A program made the translations under genes and the position numbers. The notes under the pieces were generated by a model. The model made no database searches. It was not told the DNA's origin and worked only from the letters and a program-made list of their open reading frames with translations. Positions 59,342 through 64,000 of a DNA stretch of 64,000 nucleotides are shown here, in pieces; positions within the stretch are counted from its first letter, which is position 1, and every line of letters begins with the position of its first letter. This DNA is from Limosilactobacillus oris (lineage in GTDB: Bacteria; Bacillota; Bacilli; Lactobacillales; Lactobacillaceae): NCBI RefSeq assembly GCF_025311495.1, contig NZ_CP104398.1, positions 1,674,001 through 1,738,000 on the forward strand. Direction: 5' to 3'.

Positions 59342-59884
59342 ATGAACAACGACATTGAAAAAGTGCTGTACAGTGAGGAAGATATTCAGGCCACAATTGC
59401 CCGCTTAGCAAAGCAGGTCGCGGCCGATTACCAGGATAAGGACCCGCTGATTGTTTCGGTTCTGTCTGGGGCGGTCCTGTTTACCGTCGACCTGATCAAA
59501 AAAATGGACATTATGGCCCAGCTCGACTTCATCGACGTTTCGACCTACTTTGGGGGAACCGCGACGACGGGGCACCTCAAGCTGATCCATGATTTGACGA
59601 CCGACGTCAAGGGCCGGAACGTGCTGATTACCGAAGATATCGTTGACAGTGGCCGGACACTGGAATATTTGGTAAAGCTCTTCAAAGACCGTGGTGCCAA
59701 GAGCGTCAAAACGGTCTCACTGCTTAATAAGCCGGAGGGACGGGAGTTTGACGTTGCGGTTGAATACTATGGCTTTAAGGTTCCTAACGAATTCCTGGTG
59801 GGATACGGCTTGGACTACAAGGGCTATTACCGGAACCTGCCGTACGTCGGTGTCTTAAAACCATCTGTATACAGTGAAAACTAA
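59342..59884 (+). CDS. hpt: Hypoxanthine phosphoribosyltransferase
   Basis: Purine salvage enzyme that joins hypoxanthine or guanine with PRPP. The PRPP loop is VLITEDIVDSGRTLEYL near residue 98 and the base-binding end KVPNEFLVGYGLDYKGYYRNLPYVGVL. It has 180 residues. GGAG lies 9 bases before the ATG, 12 bases after tilS. It uses PRPP from the prs gene seen at 27996. Confidence 0.96.
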   Translation: MNNDIEKVLYSEEDIQATIARLAKQVAADYQDKDPLIVSVLSGAVLFTVDLIKKMDIMAQLDFIDVSTYFGGTATTGHLKLIHDLTTDVKGRNVLITEDIVDSGRTLEYLVKLFKDRGAKSVKTVSLLNKPEGREFDVAVEYYGFKVPNEFLVGYGLDYKGYYRNLPYVGVLKPSVYSEN

Positions 59885-59898
59885 TGCTGGCAATTTAA

Positions 59899-59927
59899 TG
59901 GTCAATGATTGTCAAGTATGCTATGAT
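59899..59927 (+). promoter_or_regulatory. Possible promoter of ftsH
   Basis: TGGTCA (59899-59904), 17 bases, TATGAT (59922-59927), 45 bases before ftsH. No CIRCE or CtsR box is evident. Confidence 0.5.
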
Positions 59928-59972
59928 AATGGGTACAATTTAAATTAAGTTGCTGGTAGATAGGAGGTTGTT

Positions 59973-62102
59973 ATGAACAACAATCGGCGTAACAATAATT
60001 TTACTCATAACGTTCTCTTCTACGCAGTGATGTTCTTGTGTATTATGGGCATTGCCTACTTTTTCTTCGGGGGTAACCAATCCACCGGACAGAGTAAGAC
60101 GGTTACCCAGAGCGAGTTTATCTCTGAACTGAAGAGCAACAAGATTAAGAGTGTCCAGCTTCAGCCAAATGGCGGGGTTTACAAGGTGACCGGGAGCTAC
60201 CGGAAACCACAGACGAACAACAGTAACTCCAACAATGGCTTTGCTTTAGCTACGCAACGCAACAATAAGGTTTCACAATTCCAGAGCTCAGTTCTCGAAA
60301 GTGACGTTACGGTTAGCCAGCTGCAAAACTATGCTAACAAGCACAACGTCAAGCTGAGTACTAAGGCCGAAGAATCCAATAGTATCTGGATGAACCTATT
60401 GTTGACGGTCTTGCCACTAGTCATCATGATTTTCTTCTTCTACATGATGATGGGCCAAGCTGGCCAAGGTGGTGGCGGCCGTGGGGTAATGAGCTTTGGG
60501 AAGACCAAGGCGAAACCAGCGGATGCCAAGAAGAATAAGGTTCGTTTCTCAGACGTTGCCGGTGAAGAAGAGGAAAAGCAAGAGCTGGTTGAAGTGGTTG
60601 AATTCTTAAAGAATCCAAAGAAATTCACCAAGCTGGGTGCCAAAATTCCATCCGGGGTCTTGCTGGAGGGGCCTCCGGGTACTGGTAAGACCCTGCTAGC
60701 CAAGGCGGTTGCCGGTGAATCTGGCGTGCCGTTCTTCTCCATCTCCGGTTCAGACTTCGTTGAAATGTTTGTTGGGGTTGGGGCGTCCCGTGTCCGGGAT
60801 CTCTTTGACCAAGCGAAGAAGGCTGCACCAGCGATCATCTTCATTGACGAAATTGATGCGGTTGGTCGTCGTCGGGGCAACGGCATGGGCGGCGGTCACG
60901 ATGAACGTGAACAAACCCTGAATCAGCTCCTGGTTGAGATGGACGGTTTCCAAGGTGACGAAGGGGTCATCGTAATGGCTGCTACCAACCGGTCTGACGT
61001 CCTTGACCCAGCCCTTCTGCGGCCGGGCCGGTTTGACCGGAAGATCTTGGTTGGTCGCCCAGACGTCAAGGGCCGTGAAGCTATTTTACGGGTTCATGCT
61101 AAGAACAAGCCGTTGTCACCAGACGTGGACCTCAAGGAAATTGCCAAGCAGACCCCTGGTTTTGTGGGGGCCGACCTGGCAAACTTGCTGAACGAAGCGG
61201 CCCTGCTTGCCGCACGTCGGAACAAGACTGAAATTGACGCGGCTGACCTGGACGAAGCCGAGGACCGGGTAATTGCTGGTCCGGCTAAGCACGACCGGGT
61301 TCAGTCTGCCCAAGAACGGAAAACGGTGGCCTACCACGAGGCCGGACACACGATTGTTGGTCTGGTCCTGAATGATGCCCGCGTGGTTCACAAGGTTACG
61401 ATTGTGCCACGGGGCCGGGCCGGTGGTTACGCAATTATGCTGCCACGGGAAGACCAAATGCTAATGTCGAAGAAGAACGCCGAAGAGCAGATCGCTGGTT
61501 TGATGGGTGGTCGAGCTGCGGAAGAATTAATCTTCAAGTCCCAGTCTTCGGGTGCTTCAAATGACTTTGAGCAGGCGACCCAAATTGCCCGGGCCATGGT
61601 AACCCAGTATGGGATGAGCGATAAGATCGGACCAGTTGAGCTGCAGAGCTCTGGTCAGGTCTTCACTGGTCAGGGTTATGACCAGTCGCCATACTCTGAA
61701 AAGACTGCGGCACTGGTAGATGAAGAAGTTCGCCGGATCCTGAACGAAGGGCATGAACAAGCCCTCCACATTCTGGAAACGCACCGTGAACAACATAAGG
61801 TAATTGCTGAAGCGCTGCTGAAGTATGAAACGCTGGATGAAAAGGAAATTCTGAGTCTTTACAAGACCGGTAAGATTCCGAACAAGGACCACGCAGAGGC
61901 TGACGAAAAGGCCTACGCGCAGACCTTTGAAGAATCTAAGCGGGCCCTGGAACGCTTGGAAGACGAGAAGCGGACTGACAAGGCTAACGAACACAAAGAG
62001 TTGGCTAACAATCAGGACGCAGATCAAGCGGATAAGTCAGCTGATAATTCAACAACGCCAACTGATCACCAGTCAGACGATGACGATGATCACCAAGCTT
62101 AA
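59973..62102 (+). CDS. ftsH: ATP-dependent zinc metalloprotease FtsH
   Basis: Membrane AAA+ protease, hexameric, degrading membrane and regulatory proteins. Two membrane helices (about 12-31 and 132-152) enclose the short outer domain. Walker A is EGPPGTGKT near residue 230, Walker [35 protein letters not shown], and the protease motif HEAGH at 455-459. The C-terminal tail is long, acidic and rich in Asp/His. It has 709 residues. It carries its own promoter after hpt, and a terminator follows. Confidence 0.97.
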   Translation: MNNNRRNNNFTHNVLFYAVMFLCIMGIAYFFFGGNQSTGQSKTVTQSEFISELKSNKIKSVQLQPNGGVYKVTGSYRKPQTNNSNSNNGFALATQRNNKVSQFQSSVLESDVTVSQLQNYANKHNVKLSTKAEESNSIWMNLLLTVLPLVIMIFFFYMMMGQAGQGGGGRGVMSFGKTKAKPADAKKNKVRFSDVAGEEEEKQELVEVVEFLKNPKKFTKLGAKIPSGVLLEGPPGTGKTLLAKAVAGESGVPFFSISGSDFVEMFVGVGASRVRDLFDQAKKAAPAIIFIDEIDAVGRRRGNGMGGGHDEREQTLNQLLVEMDGFQGDEGVIVMAATNRSDVLDPALLRPGRFDRKILVGRPDVKGREAILRVHAKNKPLSPDVDLKEIAKQTPGFVGADLANLLNEAALLAARRNKTEIDAADLDEAEDRVIAGPAKHDRVQSAQERKTVAYHEAGHTIVGLVLNDARVVHKVTIVPRGRAGGYAIMLPREDQMLMSKKNAEEQIAGLMGGRAAEELIFKSQSSGASNDFEQATQIARAMVTQYGMSDKIGPVELQSSGQVFTGQGYDQSPYSEKTAALVDEEVRRILNEGHEQALHILETHREQHKVIAEALLKYETLDEKEILSLYKTGKIPNKDHAEADEKAYAQTFEESKRALERLEDEKRTDKANEHKELANNQDADQADKSADNSTTPTDHQSDDDDDHQA

Positions 62103-62112
62103 TCAATGTTAG

Positions 62113-62156
62113 AATAGGAGTGACACGCCTTACTGGCGGGGCTCCTATTTTTATTT
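62113..62156 (+). terminator. Terminator of ftsH
   Basis: The stem 62113-62120 with 62142-62149, with an inner CGCC/GGCG pairing, is followed by a T-rich tail, just upstream of the hslO ribosome-binding site. Confidence 0.8.
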
Positions 62157-62173
62157 TATAAGGAGGAACAATC

Positions 62174-63133
62174 ATGACGAAAACGACAGACTACTTAGTC
62201 AAGAGCATAACTAAAGATGGCAAGTTCCGAGCATACGCGGTTAACGCGACTCAACTGGTTGAAAAGGCCCACGAGATTCACGACACCTGGTCGGCATCAT
62301 CGGCGGCACTCGGCCGGACGCTGATTGGAACCGTTCTGCTGGCAACGGCCGGTCTGGAAGGCGAGGCCGGGATGACGGTCAAGATTCAGGGGAACGGCCC
62401 GATCGGCTACATCATTGCTGACGGAACTGCGAACGGAACGGTTAAGGGGTACATGGGCAACCCGCACGTTAACCTGCCGGCAAACAGCAAGGGAAAAATC
62501 GATGTGGCTGGCGCCGTGGGAACGAAGGGCACCCTCTCCGTAACCAAAATGGCGCCTGGTGATAAGACGCCTTACACGGGTGAGGTCAACCTGGTGTCCG
62601 GTGAGCTAGGGGATGACTTCACCTACTACCTCGCCCAATCCGAGCAGATCCCGTCCGCGGTCGGCCTCTCCGTGTTCGTCAACCCCGACGAGAGTATCCA
62701 GGTCGCTGGTGGCTTTATGATCCAGGTGCTGCCGGGGGCTAGCGATGAGGAAATCAGCAAGCTGGAAGAGAAACTCAAGGGCCTGCCATTAGTTTCTGAG
62801 ATGCTTCGTGATGGCGATACGCCTGAGGATATTTTAGGCAAGCTCTTCGGTGACCAGCTCAAAGTCCTGGATAAAATGCCGGTCCGTTATGAGTGCAACT
62901 GTAATAAGCAACGCTTTGCCCATGCTTTGGAAAGTATCAGTGCGGACGATTTGAAGAAATTGATTGACGAAGATCACCATGCGGAAACGGTTTGTCAATT
63001 CTGCGGGAAAAAGTATGAATTTACCGAAGATGAATTACAGCTGATCTATGATAAAAAGTTAGCTGACGCGGCGGCTGATCAAGAAACGGCTGCTAAGGAA
63101 GGAACGAAGACTCCAAACACCGACCAAAAGTAG
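62174..63133 (+). CDS. hslO: Redox-regulated chaperone Hsp33
   Basis: A holdase chaperone activated by oxidation. The zinc-binding cysteines are C241 and C243 in YECNCNKQR and C274 and C277 in VCQFCGKKY, the CxC and CxxC pair that forms disulfides upon stress. The N-terminal part (LVKSITKDGKFRAYAVNATQLVEKAHEIH) and GNGPIGYIIADGTANGTVKGYM are typical. It has 319 residues, with a longer acidic/Lys C-terminal tail than usual. AAGGAGG precedes the ATG. Confidence 0.96.
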   Translation: MTKTTDYLVKSITKDGKFRAYAVNATQLVEKAHEIHDTWSASSAALGRTLIGTVLLATAGLEGEAGMTVKIQGNGPIGYIIADGTANGTVKGYMGNPHVNLPANSKGKIDVAGAVGTKGTLSVTKMAPGDKTPYTGEVNLVSGELGDDFTYYLAQSEQIPSAVGLSVFVNPDESIQVAGGFMIQVLPGASDEEISKLEEKLKGLPLVSEMLRDGDTPEDILGKLFGDQLKVLDKMPVRYECNCNKQRFAHALESISADDLKKLIDEDHHAETVCQFCGKKYEFTEDELQLIYDKKLADAAADQETAAKEGTKTPNTDQK

Positions 63134-63158
63134 TTACTTGGCCCGCACCACCGGGTTG

Positions 63159-63167
63159 TGCTATGAT
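63159..63167 (+). promoter_or_regulatory. Extended -10 promoter of dusB
   Basis: TGCTATGAT, with TTGGCC 18 bases upstream of its core, lies 80 bases before dusB. Confidence 0.5.
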
Positions 63168-63247
63168 GGTTGGGTTATCGAACCACAAATCAAATGCACA
63201 ATTGAAGCCAGCTCACTTGTGCCGGATTACAGTAATGAGGTGAAAGT

Positions 63248-64000
63248 ATGAAGTGGAAGATTGGCGATGTTGAAATTCCTAACCAGGTGGTGGTTGCGCC
63301 AATGGCCGGGGTGACTAACTCGGCTTTCCGGGTGATTTGTAAGGAATTTGGCGCGGGCTACGTGGTTTGTGAGATGATTTCCGACCGGGGAATTATGTAC
63401 CACAACCAGAAGACACTGAACATGATGGATGTCGACCCAACCGAACACCCCATGGGGATCCAGATTTTCGGTGGAACCAAGGAAACACTGGTGGAAGCGG
63501 CAAAGTACGTTGACGAGCACACCGCCGCGGACGTCATCGATATCAATATGGGCTGCCCCGTTAACAAGGTGGTCAAGACTGACGCTGGGGCCCGCTGGCT
63601 CCTGGATCCGCAGAAGGTCTATGAGATGGTCTCCTATGTCACTGACGCGGTAAAAAAGCCGGTGACAGTTAAGATGCGGACCGGCTGGGATGATAAGCAC
63701 ATTTACGCCGTTGAAAATGCGCTAGCCGCTGAACGAGCCGGGGCAGCCGCGATTGCAATGCACGGTCGGACCCGAAAACAGATGTATACGGGCCACGCCG
63801 ATTGGAATATACTAAAGGAAGTGGCTAGTCAGCTAACAATCCCGTTCATGGCGAATGGTGATATTCGGACACCGGAAGATGCCAAGAAGGTGCTTGAGAT
63901 GACCGGGGCCACTGCTGTGATGATCGGTCGGGCCGCAATGGGCAATCCGTGGATGCTGACGCGGACGGAGCACTACCTGGAAACCGGGGAATTGCTCCCA
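63248..64000 (+). CDS. dusB: tRNA-dihydrouridine synthase, 3' end beyond the window
   Basis: FMN-dependent reductase of uridine in tRNA. The first 251 codons are present and open to the window edge. N-terminal VVVAPMAGVTNSAFR, the catalytic Cys in DINMGCPVNKVVKTDAGA, KMRTGWDD, AIAMHGRTRKQMYTGHADW and ANGDIRTPEDA are DusB signatures. GAGGTGAAAG precedes the ATG. The full protein should be about 330 residues; lysS often follows in this order in Firmicutes. Confidence 0.95.
   Translation, partial: MKWKIGDVEIPNQVVVAPMAGVTNSAFRVICKEFGAGYVVCEMISDRGIMYHNQKTLNMMDVDPTEHPMGIQIFGGTKETLVEAAKYVDEHTAADVIDINMGCPVNKVVKTDAGARWLLDPQKVYEMVSYVTDAVKKPVTVKMRTGWDDKHIYAVENALAAERAGAAAIAMHGRTRKQMYTGHADWNILKEVASQLTIPFMANGDIRTPEDAKKVLEMTGATAVMIGRAAMGNPWMLTRTEHYLETGELLP

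Overview
The window is a chromosomal stretch of a lactic acid bacterium. The low-GC Gram-positive gene orders (metG-tatD-rnmV-rsmA-veg-ispE, purR-glmU-prs, rpoE-pyrG-murA-rpmE2, pth-mfd-rqcP-divIC-S1-tilS-hpt-ftsH-hslO-dusB), the mevalonate-pathway gene mvaA, the D-alanylation operon with dltX, and the fairly GC-rich codon use all suggest Limosilactobacillus (fermentum/reuteri/oris group). That placement is inference from gene content and style; no search was possible. I see no phage, IS element, CRISPR array, rRNA or tRNA. It is mostly core genome with small non-coding repeats.

Layout. 1-5.3 kb: T-box controlled trpS, then ppx-mvaA-IpaB/EvcA-like-sir2 as one tight operon. 5.3-9.0 kb: a 166-bp element with inverted ends, an aldo/keto reductase with a cre-like box, and the leftward feoA-feoB-FeoB-associated iron operon in which feoB carries an in-frame amber stop. 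9.2-15.6 kb: sufCDSUB Fe-S assembly operon followed by a DUF59 gene and an XRE-TPR regulator. 15.7-22.9 kb: an unlisted 38-residue ORF, a DUF72 protein, metG, tatD, rnmV, rsmA, veg, ispE. 23-25.5 kb: zinc ABC transporter behind a Zur-like box. 25.7-30.9 kb: purR, glmU, prs, a lipoprotein and an Ntn amide hydrolase. 31-34.1 kb (leftward): HAD phosphatase, YwfO-type HD protein, LipL-type transferase. 34.2-39.7 kb: a DUF1934 gene with a broken start, rpoE, pyrG, murA, rpmE2, a class A sortase. 39.9-45 kb: LMW phosphatase, lemA-htpX, murF, cshA. 45.3-49.8 kb (leftward): dltXABCD. 50-64 kb: alr-mazF, a CBS-ACT protein, then pth-mfd through ftsH, hslO and the start of dusB, cut by the window end.

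How the genes connect. Several groups serve the envelope: mvaA (isoprenoids), glmU, murA, murF, alr (peptidoglycan), dlt (teichoic acid D-alanylation, using D-alanine from Alr), sortase, divIC. Iron uptake (feo) sits back to back with Fe-S assembly (suf), diverging from a shared 200-bp promoter region. Nucleotide metabolism appears as purR, prs, pyrG, hpt.

The most interesting points are: three genes whose reading frames are damaged or start unusually (feoB amber codon, DUF1934 N-terminal frameshift, dltX with no ATG/GTG/TTG start); an elaborate inverted-repeat region at the dlt promoter; four dispersed copies of one palindrome; a MurA with Asp in place of the fosfomycin-target Cys; a MazF toxin gene with no neighbouring antitoxin; and a HELLH motif in the IpaB/EvcA-like protein. 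I did not find a clearly new multi-gene system.
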